From: Streptomyces liliifuscus
Lineage (GTDB): Bacteria; Actinomycetota; Actinomycetes; Streptomycetales; Streptomycetaceae
DNA: 64,000 nt
Direction: 5' to 3'
Assembly (NCBI RefSeq): GCF_016598615.1
Contig: NZ_CP066831.1
Coordinates: 10,602,001 to 10,666,000, forward strand
The notes beneath the pieces are model-generated. The model did no database searches, had not been told where the DNA came from, and saw only the letters and a list, made by a program, of their open reading frames with translations. Below, piece after piece: positions 51,813 to 60,576 of this stretch. Every line of letters begins with the position of its first letter. The first letter of the stretch is position 1. Both the position numbers and the translations under genes were made by a program.

Positions 51813-52144
51813 GGGTCCGTTCGTTCGTGCGTGGGTTAAATGAGCCGGTGCAGCGGTGGGTCAAGTTCGGGTGGCGAGACGAAGGCTCTTGACCTCGTCC
51901 TTTCATTCATTCGGGAGCCTGCCGGAGCCTGTGTCCCGTTTCATGAGTACGCATACTCAAACGGGGTTCCGTATCGAACCACTGTCCGGGCGCACGACGT
52001 GTTCGCATTCCAGGCGGAAGGCGGGGAACGTGGAGTACATGGGAGTCGGGAGCACTGCACGCGAGTCGGGCGCACGAGCCATGCCGTCTGCCCGCCCGGC
52101 CAGTGAAGCCCCCGACGGACCGGGCATCCTCGTAAGGAGTTCCA
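51813..52144. other. 332-bp divergent promoter region of the synthase and a small gene
   Basis: It is noticeably richer in A+T than its surroundings. It carries an inverted repeat at 51944-51959 and the AAGGAG site for the gene at 52145. I see no gene inside it. Confidence 0.55.
51944..51959. promoter_or_regulatory. Inverted repeat in the synthase promoter region
   Basis: TGAGTA-CGCA-TACTCA: two perfect 6-bp arms around 4 bases, with flanking CGTT on the left and AACG on the right extending the symmetry. It is 132 bp upstream of the synthase start and 186 bp upstream of the small divergent gene, so one regulator could control both. Its identity is unknown. Confidence 0.5.
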
Positions 52145-52462
52145 GTGACCACGTACGTCATCACCGTTCCCGGCACGTTCGTCCGCAGCGTCTCCGACGC
52201 CGCGCGCTCCGACATCGAGGACAGGCTCCGGCCTCGTGATCCGCAGAACACGGACCTGGGCGAGAGCGAGGAACTGAGCCTGCTGACCGTCGAGGAGGGC
52301 GGCATGTTCTCGGCCAGGATCGAGGTCGAGGCGGCGGACCGCTCCAGCGCCGAGAGCGAGGCGGTGGGGCTGGTGTCGAAGGCCCTGCGCGACAGCGGAT
52401 TCGCCGAAGACGATGCCCCGTTGGGGCAGGCGGTCGTGACCGGCATCGACAGCGAGTTCTGA
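52145..52462 (+). CDS. Small protein of unknown function divergent from the synthase
   Basis: 105 residues from GTG 52145 with AAGGAG six bases upstream. It is acidic and soluble, with no signal peptide, membrane helix or cysteine. The pattern of strands and helices (YVITVPGTFVRS, then FSARIEVEAADRSSAESEA) would suit a small alpha/beta ferredoxin-like fold, but I recognise no family. Its position opposite the synthase across a shared promoter region suggests a link to that pathway. Confidence 0.7.
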   Translation: MTTYVITVPGTFVRSVSDAARSDIEDRLRPRDPQNTDLGESEELSLLTVEEGGMFSARIEVEAADRSSAESEAVGLVSKALRDSGFAEDDAPLGQAVVTGIDSEF

Positions 52463-52977
52463 ACCGGCACAACCGGGCACAGCCCCACACAGCCGGGCAG
52501 GCACCCGCACCGCAGCCCTTACCCGCGCCGAAGACCGTACCCGCACGGAAGCCCACAATCGCGCCGAAGACCGAACCCGCGCCGTAGGCCCAGCCGACGC
52601 CTGCCCTGCGCCGAGCGGATCAGCCCTCGCGCAGCGGCCGAAAGTGTCCGTCGGCGGTGATGAACTCACAGCAAGCAATGGTCAATTCAAGCCGTTGTCT
52701 TGTCACTTCCATGACAAGCCTGTGCGAGTGGTGTCACTCTGCTGTGGAACATTCACTGTTCGTTCACATCGTCGCACCTCTCACACCTCCCACGTCCCCC
52801 ACTCGTACATCCCCGCACACTCACGTCGCACGCGTCTCCGCGTCCTCGGACGCCTTCGCGTGACGGCTCGTGCGGTGCTCCTTCCCGCTCCACCCCCCAT
52901 TCCGGGCCGGCCGCACCCAGCCGGTCCGCTCGCCGTCGGCCCTCACCAGGGGCCGGCTGTCGCAGGAGGAGAAGACC
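52463..52977. other. 515-bp intergenic region upstream of the metalloprotease
   Basis: The first 130 bases are C/A-rich with a 36-bp-spaced direct repeat (CGCGCCGAAGACCG at 52524 and 52560). From about 52640 the sequence becomes AT-richer and probably holds the protease promoter. GGAGGAG at the end precedes the TTG start. No supported gene. Confidence 0.5.
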
Positions 52978-55251
52978 TTGTCCGGGTATCACCGTTCCAC
53001 CCACCGGCGCAGACGCGCCGCGGCCCTGGCCCTCACGACCGCGAGCTCTCTGCTCGTCCTCGGAGTCCAGTCCGGACCCGTGTCCGCCGCACCCGCGGAT
53101 CCGGGTTCCTCGAAGATCACCGCCACACCGCGTGCCGGTGCGGCGCAGACCGAGCTGTCACCCGCCAAGCGCGCCTCGCTCCTCAAGAGCGCGACCGCCA
53201 ACGCAGGCGACACGGCCGAGCAACTCGGCCTCGGCTCCCGGGAGAAGCTCGTCGTCAAGGACGTCATCAAGGACGCCGACGGCACGACCCACACCAGGTA
53301 CGAGCGCACCTACGCGGGACTCCCGGTCCTCGGCGGTGACCTGGTACTGCACCTGAAGAACGGCCGGACCACCACGTCCAAGGCCACCCGTGCCACCATC
53401 GCGGTGCCCACCACCACGCCGAAGATCTCCGCGGCCCGCGCCGCCACCAAGGCGCTCGCGATCGGCAAGGCGGCCGACGTGGAGCGGTCCGAGGTCGAGG
53501 GCAAGCCCCGGCTCGTCGTCTGGGCCGCCGCCGGGTCCAAGCCGACCCTGGCCTGGGAATCCGTCGTCGAGGGATTCCAGGAGGACGGCACGCCCAGCGA
53601 ACTGCACGTCGTCACCGACGCGGCCTCCGGCAAGGTCGCCTCGAAGTACGAGAGCGTGCACACCGGCACGGGCACGGGCCAGTACAACGGCTCGGTCCCG
53701 ATCGGCACCACCGCATCCGGTTCGTCGTACCAGATGGTCGACGGGGACCGCGCGGGACAGCGCACGTACGACCTGAACCAGGGAACCTCCGGCACCGGCA
53801 CACTCTTCACGGATGACAACGATGTCTGGGGCGACGGCACCCCGGGCAACCGGCAGACCGCCGGTGTTGACGTCGCCTTCGGGGCTGCCGCGACCTGGGA
53901 CTACTACAAGAACGTTTACGGCCGCAACGGCATCCGCAACGACGGTGTCGCCGCCTACAGCCGCGCCCACTACGGCAACAACTACGTCAACGCCTTCTGG
54001 CAGGACTCCTGCTTCTGCATGACGTACGGCGACGGGGCGGGCAACGCCAAGCCGCTGACCTCGCTGGACGTGGCGGCCCACGAGATGACCCACGGCGTCA
54101 CCAGCGCCACCGCCAACCTGACGTACTCGGGGGAGTCGGGCGGCCTGAACGAGGCGACCTCCGACATCTTCGCCGCGGCGGTGGAGTTCAACGCCGGGCT
54201 GGACGCCGACGTCCCCGACTACCTGGTCGGCGAGAAGATCGACATCAACGGCAACGGCACCCCGCTGCGGTACATGGACAAGCCCTCCAAGGACGGCCAG
54301 TCCCGCGACAACTGGGACGCCTCGCTGGGCAGCATCGACGTCCACTACTCCTCCGGTCCCGCCAACCACTTCTTCTACCTGCTGTCCGAGGGCAGCGGAG
54401 CGAAGACCGTCAACGGCGTGAACTACGACAGCCCCACCGCCGACGGTGTCCCGGTCGCGGGCATCGGCATCGAGAACGCTGCCCGGATCTGGTACCGGGC
54501 GCTGACGACGTACATGACGTCGTCGACCAACTACGCGGGCGCCAGGGTCGCGACCCTGCAGGCCGCGGGTGACCTCTTCGGTGCCTACAGCGACACCTAC
54601 CTCGCCGTCGCCGCCGCCTGGGCGGGCATCAACGTCGGTGACCGCATAGCCCTGGGTGTCAACGTCTCCCCGATCGACGACCAGACCTCCGGTGTCGGCC
54701 AGGAGGTGTCCCTGCAGATCGAGGCCTACACGACCAACGCGGACGCGACGCTGACCTACGAGGTCACCGGCCTGCCCGACGGTCTGACCGCGAGCGACGG
54801 CGGGCTGATCTCCGGGGTTCCGACCACGACCGGCACCAGTGACGTCACCGTGAAGGTGACCGACAGCACGGGTGCGACCGTGTCGGACACCTTCGAGTGG
54901 CGGGTGGCGTACGTCTACGGCAACTCCACCCGGGTCGACATCCCCGACGTCGGTGCCGCGGTCGAGTCGCCCATCACCATCACGGGCCGCTCGGGCAACG
55001 CCTCGGCGACCACCGAGGTGTACGTCAACATCGTGCACACCTACCGGGGTGACCTGACGGTCGATCTGGTCGGCCCCGACGGGACCGTGTACTCGCTGCT
55101 GAACCGCAGCGGCGGCTCGGCCGACAACGTCAACCAGACGTTCGTCGTGGACGCCTCGGCGCAGCCCGTCGACGGCACCTGGAAGCTGCGGGTGCGTGAC
55201 GTGGCGTCGATCGACGTGGGCTACATCCAGCAGTGGAGGATCACTCCCTGA
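52978..55251 (+). CDS. Secreted M4 (thermolysin-like) metalloprotease with P/proprotein-convertase domain
   Basis: 757 residues from TTG 52978. I chose TTG because AGGAGG stands at normal spacing and it opens onto the signal peptide (RRRRAAALALTTASSLLVLG); upstream in-frame starts have no such site. After the signal come an FTP/PepSY-type propeptide (to about 230), the catalytic domain with HEMTH (His368, His372) and Glu392 in GGLNEATSD (24 residues after His368, as in thermolysin), a putative Ig domain (about 555-640), and a C-terminal P domain (about 645-757). It digests extracellular protein after autocleavage of the propeptide. Confidence 0.93.
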   Translation: MSGYHRSTHRRRRAAALALTTASSLLVLGVQSGPVSAAPADPGSSKITATPRAGAAQTELSPAKRASLLKSATANAGDTAEQLGLGSREKLVVKDVIKDADGTTHTRYERTYAGLPVLGGDLVLHLKNGRTTTSKATRATIAVPTTTPKISAARAATKALAIGKAADVERSEVEGKPRLVVWAAAGSKPTLAWESVVEGFQEDGTPSELHVVTDAASGKVASKYESVHTGTGTGQYNGSVPIGTTASGSSYQMVDGDRAGQRTYDLNQGTSGTGTLFTDDNDVWGDGTPGNRQTAGVDVAFGAAATWDYYKNVYGRNGIRNDGVAAYSRAHYGNNYVNAFWQDSCFCMTYGDGAGNAKPLTSLDVAAHEMTHGVTSATANLTYSGESGGLNEATSDIFAAAVEFNAGLDADVPDYLVGEKIDINGNGTPLRYMDKPSKDGQSRDNWDASLGSIDVHYSSGPANHFFYLLSEGSGAKTVNGVNYDSPTADGVPVAGIGIENAARIWYRALTTYMTSSTNYAGARVATLQAAGDLFGAYSDTYLAVAAAWAGINVGDRIALGVNVSPIDDQTSGVGQEVSLQIEAYTTNADATLTYEVTGLPDGLTASDGGLISGVPTTTGTSDVTVKVTDSTGATVSDTFEWRVAYVYGNSTRVDIPDVGAAVESPITITGRSGNASATTEVYVNIVHTYRGDLTVDLVGPDGTVYSLLNRSGGSADNVNQTFVVDASAQPVDGTWKLRVRDVASIDVGYIQQWRITP

Positions 55252-55267
55252 CCCACCGCCCGCTCTC

Positions 55268-55304
55268 ACGCCCGTCCGGACCGCGCCATGGTCCGGGCGG
55301 GCGT
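55268..55304 (+). terminator. Strong hairpin terminator after the metalloprotease
   Basis: A 15-bp stem (55268-55282 with 55290-55304) with a single G-U type mismatch and a 7-base loop lies 17 bases after the stop. Confidence 0.75.
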
Positions 55305-55318
55305 TCGGGTCGTACCTT

Positions 55319-55353
55319 CCGGTCGTACGTTTCGTAGCGTCCGGTCGTACGTT
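55319..55353. repeat. 22-bp-spaced direct repeats upstream of the TPR gene
   Basis: CCGGTCGTACGTT occurs at 55319-55331 and 55341-55353, with a weaker copy just before at about 55306. The 22-bp spacing is two helical turns, which would suit a regulator, about 110-140 bp upstream of the TPR gene. Confidence 0.4.
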
Positions 55354-55461
55354 CCGGTCGCCCGGTATCGCTGTGGCGTGTCGGGTATCGCCTCCGGCCT
55401 CGGTGGTAGAGATGTCCCTCGGGGGCTTCGGCCACGGAGGCGGCACAGGAGAGGCGGACCG

Positions 55462-57135
55462 ATGGACTACTACGATCTCGGCACCCACAGGCGGCCCGTG
55501 ACGACATCGTCCCCCGAGGCCCAGAAGTGGTTCGACCGCGGCCTGGTCTGGTCGTACGCCTTCCACCACGAGGAAGCCGTCGCCTGCTTCGAGGCGGCCG
55601 TGGCCGCGGATCCCGACTGCGCCATGGCCCACTGGGGCATCGCCTACGCCCTGGGCCCCAACTACAACAAGCCCTGGGAGTTCTTCGACGGCGAGGACCT
55701 GGCCCGTACCGTCGACCGCACCCACGCCGCCGTCGAGCTCGCGCAGCGGAAGGCGGCCGGAGCCACCGCCGTCGAACAGGCGCTGATCGGCGCGCTCCGG
55801 GCCCGCTATCCGCAGGCGGACGCGGTCGAGGACTGCTCGGTGTGGAACGAGCCGTACGCCGACAGCATGCGCGCCGTGTACGAACTCGCCCCCGACGACC
55901 TCGACATCGCCACGCTCTACGCCGACGCGCTGATGAACCTCACCCCGTGGCAGCTGTGGGACCTGCGCACCGGCGAACCGGCCGAGGGCGCGCGCACGCT
56001 CGCCGCGAAGGCGGTCCTGGAACGGGCGATCGCCACCGAGGCAGGGGCGCGGCACCCCGGCGTCCTGCACATGTACATCCACCTGATGGAGATGTCCTCG
56101 GTCCCCGAGACCGCGCTGCCCGTCGCGGACCGGCTGCGCGGCCTGGTCCCCGACGCCGGCCACCTGCAGCACATGCCCACACACCTGGACGTGCTCTGCG
56201 GCGACTACCGGCGCGTGGTGTCCGACAACAGCACGGCGATCGTCGCCGACGAGAAGTACCGCGCTCGGTCCGGAGCGATGAACTTCTACACGCTGTACCG
56301 CTCTCACAACTACCACTTCAAGATCTACGGTGCGATGTTCCTCGGGCAGTCCAAGACCGCACTGGAGACGGCCGCCCAGCTCGAAGCCTCCATCCCGGAG
56401 GACCTGCTGCGGGTGCAGAGCCCGCCCATGGCGGACTGGCTGGAGGCCTTCCTCGCCATGCGGGTCCACGCGCTGATCCGGTTCGGCCGCTGGTCCGACA
56501 TCGTGGAACTGCCGCTGCCCGCCGACCCGAAGCTGTACTGCGCGACGACCGCGATGCTCCACTACGCCCGCGGTGTCGCGTTCTCGGCCACCGGCCGGAT
56601 CGAGGAGGCCGAGGCCGAACGCGAACTGTTCCGCGAGGCCGTCACCCGCGTACCGGAGACGCGGATGTTGTTCAACAACACCTGCGCCGACATCCTCGCG
56701 ATCGCGTCGGCCATGCTCGACGGCGAACTGGAGTACCGCAAGGGCAACCACGAGGCCGCCTTCGCCGCCCTGGAACGGTCCATCGAACTGGACGACAACC
56801 TCCCCTACGACGAGCCGTGGGGCTGGATGCAGCCCACCCGTCACGCGTACGGCGCCCTCCTCCTCGAACAGGGCCGTGTGGAGGAGGCCGAAGCGGTCTA
56901 CCGGGCCGACCTGGGCCTGGACGACACGCTTCCGCGCGCCCTGCAGCACCCGGGCAATGTCTGGGCCCTGCACGGCTTCCACGAATGCCTCGTCCGGCTG
57001 GGCAAGACGGGGGAGGCGGAGATCGTGGCCCAGCAACTGAAGATCGCCACGGCCTTGGCGGACGTACGGGTTGAGGCGTCGTGCTTCTGCCGCCTCGAAG
57101 CGGTCAACGGCGGTGCCGACGGCGGGTGTTGCTGA
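55462..57135 (+). CDS. TPR-repeat protein, function unknown
   Basis: 557 residues from ATG 55462 with AGGAGAGG upstream. Tetratricopeptide-like helices run through most of the protein (EEAVACFEAAVAADPDCAMAHWG near 35, YRKGNHEAAFAALERSIELDD near 435, QGRVEEAEAVYRADLGLDD near 480). There is no enzyme motif, signal peptide or DNA-binding domain. The C-terminus ends with several cysteines. It is a cytoplasmic protein of a conserved type often found in soil bacteria and likely acts by protein-protein contacts. Confidence 0.85.
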   Translation: MDYYDLGTHRRPVTTSSPEAQKWFDRGLVWSYAFHHEEAVACFEAAVAADPDCAMAHWGIAYALGPNYNKPWEFFDGEDLARTVDRTHAAVELAQRKAAGATAVEQALIGALRARYPQADAVEDCSVWNEPYADSMRAVYELAPDDLDIATLYADALMNLTPWQLWDLRTGEPAEGARTLAAKAVLERAIATEAGARHPGVLHMYIHLMEMSSVPETALPVADRLRGLVPDAGHLQHMPTHLDVLCGDYRRVVSDNSTAIVADEKYRARSGAMNFYTLYRSHNYHFKIYGAMFLGQSKTALETAAQLEASIPEDLLRVQSPPMADWLEAFLAMRVHALIRFGRWSDIVELPLPADPKLYCATTAMLHYARGVAFSATGRIEEAEAERELFREAVTRVPETRMLFNNTCADILAIASAMLDGELEYRKGNHEAAFAALERSIELDDNLPYDEPWGWMQPTRHAYGALLLEQGRVEEAEAVYRADLGLDDTLPRALQHPGNVWALHGFHECLVRLGKTGEAEIVAQQLKIATALADVRVEASCFCRLEAVNGGADGGCC

Positions 57136-57137
57136 AA

Positions 57138-57158
57138 GGGCGAGGCACGTCCTCGCCC
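57138..57158. terminator. Hairpin terminator between convergent genes
   Basis: GGGCGAGG (57138-57145) pairs perfectly with CCTCGCCC (57151-57158) across a 5-base loop. It lies 2 bases after the TPR stop and 22 bases past the stop of the convergent discoidin gene, so it can serve both. Confidence 0.7.
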
Positions 57159-57180
57159 ACCTCGGAAGTGTTCGCTGCGG

Positions 57181-60100
57181 TCACTCCTGCGCAACCGTGA
57201 GGGCGACGAGTGAGGCAGGGCGCGCGGCTGATGTGATGACCCGTAGTGCCACGTAGCGGGCGGTGCGGTCGGCGCGCAGGACGCCACGCGCAGACAGTCG
57301 CGCCGCGCCACTGTACGTACGGCCGTCCAGGCTGAACTCGACCTGGGATGCCGGGGCATGACCTCCTCGCCACTGGGTCCGGATCTCGGTGATGTGCTGT
57401 TCGGCACCCAGGTCGACGACCATGCGACCGTCGGGACCGGGCGACCACGCGGTGCCCGCGTCGCCGTCGACCGCGGCCCTGGGGTCCGTCATACCGGGCG
57501 GCAGCGGTGCGGTCGGGAAGGTGGTGCGCCCGAGTGCCAGGTCGGCGAAGGGGTACGCCTTGGCGCGCGGCACGGTCACGGTGGTCGTGCGGCCCGCCCG
57601 GACCGTGGCGTTGACACTCCTGCCCTGTGCCGAGACGGTGACGTGGCAGGAGGGGCCGGTGAGCCGTACGGTGCGGCCGTCACGCACCTCGGCACGGAGC
57701 CCGACAGGAATGCGGCCGCCGGACAGGACGATGCGCGCAGGCGCCAGGGCCGCGGAGGCGGCGGACAGTTCGGCGTGGAAGGCCGTGCCCGATTCGGTGA
57801 CGGTCTGAACGCCTTGGTAGAGGCGGATTCCCTCGGCACGCGAACCCGGGATCGTCACGGTGGTGGTCACCGGGTCCGAGGAAAGGTTGAACAGGCTCAG
57901 GTGGTGATCGGTGAGGGCCGCCTTCACCTGAGCGGACTGCGTCGAGGGTGTCTTGCGGGCGGCCGCGGTACGCAGTTCCTCGGGCGTTGCGCCGGGGAGT
58001 GCCTCGATGAGCACGCTCTCGGCCGGACCGTCGGAGAGGACGACCGTGTCGCCGTACACGGAGATCGGGTTGGCGCCGCCTCGCACGAGGAGACCCGCGC
58101 GGCCGTCGATGTCCAGCCATCCGCCGCGGCTGGTGAGGTCCGGCCGCGGCCAGGAGACCAGGTCGGTCCACTGCTGCCCGTCGACCGATCCCTGTATCCG
58201 GTACGCACGGCCCGCCGCGGCCTCCCAGCGAAGCGTCACCCGGTCCACGTCCCGGGACGCGCCCAGATCGACCGCGATCCAGCTGTCCGCCCGTGGACGG
58301 TCCGCGCGCGACACCGCCCAGCGGCTGGTGGCGTTGCCGTCGACGGCGAGCCTGGGCTCCCTGCCCGGGTCGAAGGAGGAGGCGGAGGCTGCCGAACCCG
58401 CCTCGCGCGCAAGATCGGGGCCCGAGGCTCCGTCACGTATCTCGAAGGCGTACAGCGAATAGCCGTACGACGGGTCGGGGCGCACTCCGAGCATGCGCAG
58501 ATGACGGAACCCGGCACGCGGAAACGTGAGTTCGTCGACGCGCGGGCCGGCGGACGTGCCAACGCTCCCGGCCACGACCGTCGTGCTTCCCTCGGCCGCC
58601 CCATAGGTGCGCTTCCCGTCCAGCCCCGGCATCCCGGGCATGGTCAGGTTGCGCACCTCCAAGTGGCCCTCGCCGTACGCCGTCCCGGAGGTCGCGTATA
58701 CGACGGCGCCGGACGGCAACGTGGTGAACCCCGCGTATCCGCGGTCCAGCGTGAGCAGGCTCGCGCTGCCGTCGAACCCGTCCCGCGGTCGCGAGTAGGT
58801 GACGACCGAACGCCGGGTGACCTTGGCGCCGGTGCCCGGCAGGAACATCGGTGTCGAACCACTGAGTGCGAACAGCCAGTCGTCGTGGGCCGGTTGCCAG
58901 GCGAACTTCACGAAGCCGGACTTGCTGACCGCACCGGACCACGCGCCCGGTGACTGATGGGAGACGAGGCCGGGACCGGGGCCGTAGTCGGTGACGCCGC
59001 TCGCCTCCTCGAAGAGCTCGCGCCGTGACAGGGGACGCACGGGCGCCTTCCCCGACCGGGCCCGCCACTCGTGCAGCAGGTAGCTGATGGCCAGTTCGGC
59101 CCGGGCCTCCGGCTCGTACTTGGACTCGCCCGAGAACTTCGCGAGACGGTACTGCGGCGGGTACTCCTGATACGCCTCCAGGCGCTCGGCCAGGGCCACT
59201 TCACAGCGGGCCGCCGCACGGTCGCCGACGACCTGGGCCAGGAAGGCGAGCGGAATGACGTCCCGCCCGTAGAGGTGCTCGCGATCGGCGACCATCGGCA
59301 TCAGGGGCTCGCCCGCGTCGCTCATCACGCCGAGCAGGGTGCGCCACAACGGCCCGGCGTTCGGCTGTGCGGTGAACACCTCGGGCAGAGCGCGGCCCGC
59401 GGCGAGGAAGTGGGCGCTGTTGCGTCCCGAAGTACGCCAGAGCTCTTCCTGATAGTGCGGGCCGAACGAACCGTGGTTCTCGACGATGAACGTGTCATAG
59501 AGGTTCTGCGCGGTGTTCGCGCTGACGGCGACGCCGTCCACGCGGGCCGGGTTGGCGAGGTCGGCGGCAGGCAGCCCCGCCTCGTTGCGGCTCCACCGGC
59601 CGAAGGCGGCGTGCCATGCCTCGTACCGCGGATCGTCGCTCGCCCAGGCCAGACCGGGGGCCAGTGACTGCGTGTAGACCCCCATCTCCTCCAGCTTGGT
59701 GTCGCCTTCGAATCCGCCACTCAGGCCGTGCGGGGTCCAGTCACCGGAGTCGGGATCGTCGCCCGTGCCCAACTGCGTGGTGAACTGCGCCTGTTCGCGG
59801 GCGATGGTGTCGATGTTCCTGCGCGTCGCCTCATCGAGGTCGTCCCACAACAGACGGGCCGCGAGCACGAAGTACGACTGGAACGTGGTGTCCCAGAACA
59901 GTCGCCGCCCCCACTTGGTACCGCCGGTCAGCCGGTTGGATGCCGCGAAGTGCTTCACGGTGGCGATGGTCCTGGCGCGCAGGGTGTCCTTGTCGACTCC
60001 GGCCCGCTCGGCGTCGTACGGGCCCCGGGTCAGCAGGACGGCGTTGCCGAGTACGACGGCGAAGCCGAAGTCCCTGTCGGTGTAGTGGCCCTGGGCCGGG

Positions 60101-60306
60101 TCCCATTGCTGTTCCGACCACCGGGTGTGGGAGAGCAGGACACGGTAGTACGTGTGGGAGACAGGGTCCTCTCCTGGGGCGGCCGCGGTTGTCGCGGCGG
60201 AGGCCGGGCCCGGACCCAAGGCGAGCGGGAGGCCCGTCACGATGCCGGAAGCGCCGAGGAGTTGCATGGCTCGACGGCGTGTGAACCCCACGGCGCGCTG
60301 CGACAT
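57181..60306 (-). CDS. Tat-exported discoidin (F5/8C) domain protein, probable polysaccharide-active enzyme
   Basis: 1041 residues from ATG 60306. A twin-arginine signal (FTRRRAMQLLG) precedes a large alpha-toroid-like N-terminal region (about 45-430) with many Trp and with NTAQNLYDTFIVENHGSFG, reminiscent of polysaccharide lyases and toroid hydrolases. A beta-sandwich region follows. F5/8 type C modules are visible near 620-720 (SRWAV, WIAVDLG) and at the C-terminus near 925-1041 (TAWSPG, MVVDLGAEQ). The catalytic family is not certain; I do not see the exact PL8 active-site motif. A LacI-type palindrome identical to that of the GH2 gene lies 15 bp upstream of the start codon. Confidence 0.8.
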   Translation of the reverse strand: MSQRAVGFTRRRAMQLLGASGIVTGLPLALGPGPASAATTAAAPGEDPVSHTYYRVLLSHTRWSEQQWDPAQGHYTDRDFGFAVVLGNAVLLTRGPYDAERAGVDKDTLRARTIATVKHFAASNRLTGGTKWGRRLFWDTTFQSYFVLAARLLWDDLDEATRRNIDTIAREQAQFTTQLGTGDDPDSGDWTPHGLSGGFEGDTKLEEMGVYTQSLAPGLAWASDDPRYEAWHAAFGRWSRNEAGLPAADLANPARVDGVAVSANTAQNLYDTFIVENHGSFGPHYQEELWRTSGRNSAHFLAAGRALPEVFTAQPNAGPLWRTLLGVMSDAGEPLMPMVADREHLYGRDVIPLAFLAQVVGDRAAARCEVALAERLEAYQEYPPQYRLAKFSGESKYEPEARAELAISYLLHEWRARSGKAPVRPLSRRELFEEASGVTDYGPGPGLVSHQSPGAWSGAVSKSGFVKFAWQPAHDDWLFALSGSTPMFLPGTGAKVTRRSVVTYSRPRDGFDGSASLLTLDRGYAGFTTLPSGAVVYATSGTAYGEGHLEVRNLTMPGMPGLDGKRTYGAAEGSTTVVAGSVGTSAGPRVDELTFPRAGFRHLRMLGVRPDPSYGYSLYAFEIRDGASGPDLAREAGSAASASSFDPGREPRLAVDGNATSRWAVSRADRPRADSWIAVDLGASRDVDRVTLRWEAAAGRAYRIQGSVDGQQWTDLVSWPRPDLTSRGGWLDIDGRAGLLVRGGANPISVYGDTVVLSDGPAESVLIEALPGATPEELRTAAARKTPSTQSAQVKAALTDHHLSLFNLSSDPVTTTVTIPGSRAEGIRLYQGVQTVTESGTAFHAELSAASAALAPARIVLSGGRIPVGLRAEVRDGRTVRLTGPSCHVTVSAQGRSVNATVRAGRTTTVTVPRAKAYPFADLALGRTTFPTAPLPPGMTDPRAAVDGDAGTAWSPGPDGRMVVDLGAEQHITEIRTQWRGGHAPASQVEFSLDGRTYSGAARLSARGVLRADRTARYVALRVITSAARPASLVALTVAQE

Positions 60307-60320
60307 CTACGCAACCTTTC

Positions 60321-60332
60321 GACAACGTTGTC
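60321..60332. promoter_or_regulatory. LacI-type palindromic operator at the discoidin gene start
   Basis: GACAACGTTGTC, identical to the palindrome at 9362-9373. It ends 15 bases before the ATG at 60306, where bound repressor would block initiation. Confidence 0.7.
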
Positions 60333-60576
60333 AGAGTGTGCGGTCATTCTGTGGTCGTCCCGCGCGCACGTCAATACTCTCGGAGTCCCTCACAGCACTC
60401 GGCGGGCCGCGTGCGACGATCGCCGCACGCCCGCCTTCGGTCCCGGTTGGGGCCGGCTCTTCCCCGACCTGGTCCGTGTGTGCCGTACGTGGACGCGACG
60501 GCGCCTCGCCCTACGTCGCGGGCCGAACTGCTCGACCCGGCCGCGTGGCGAGGCGCTTGACGGGAAGGGGGCCGGG

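Noticed and set aside
53158..57036. A 1292-codon open frame antisense to the metalloprotease and TPR genes
   Set aside because: It is the reverse shadow of two well-supported genes in GC-rich DNA; the translation is Gly/Val/Arg/His-rich without motifs.
57181..60306. Hyaluronate/chondroitin lyase (PL8)
   Set aside because: The size and toroid-sandwich layout are similar, but I could not find the PL8 active-site pattern with confidence.
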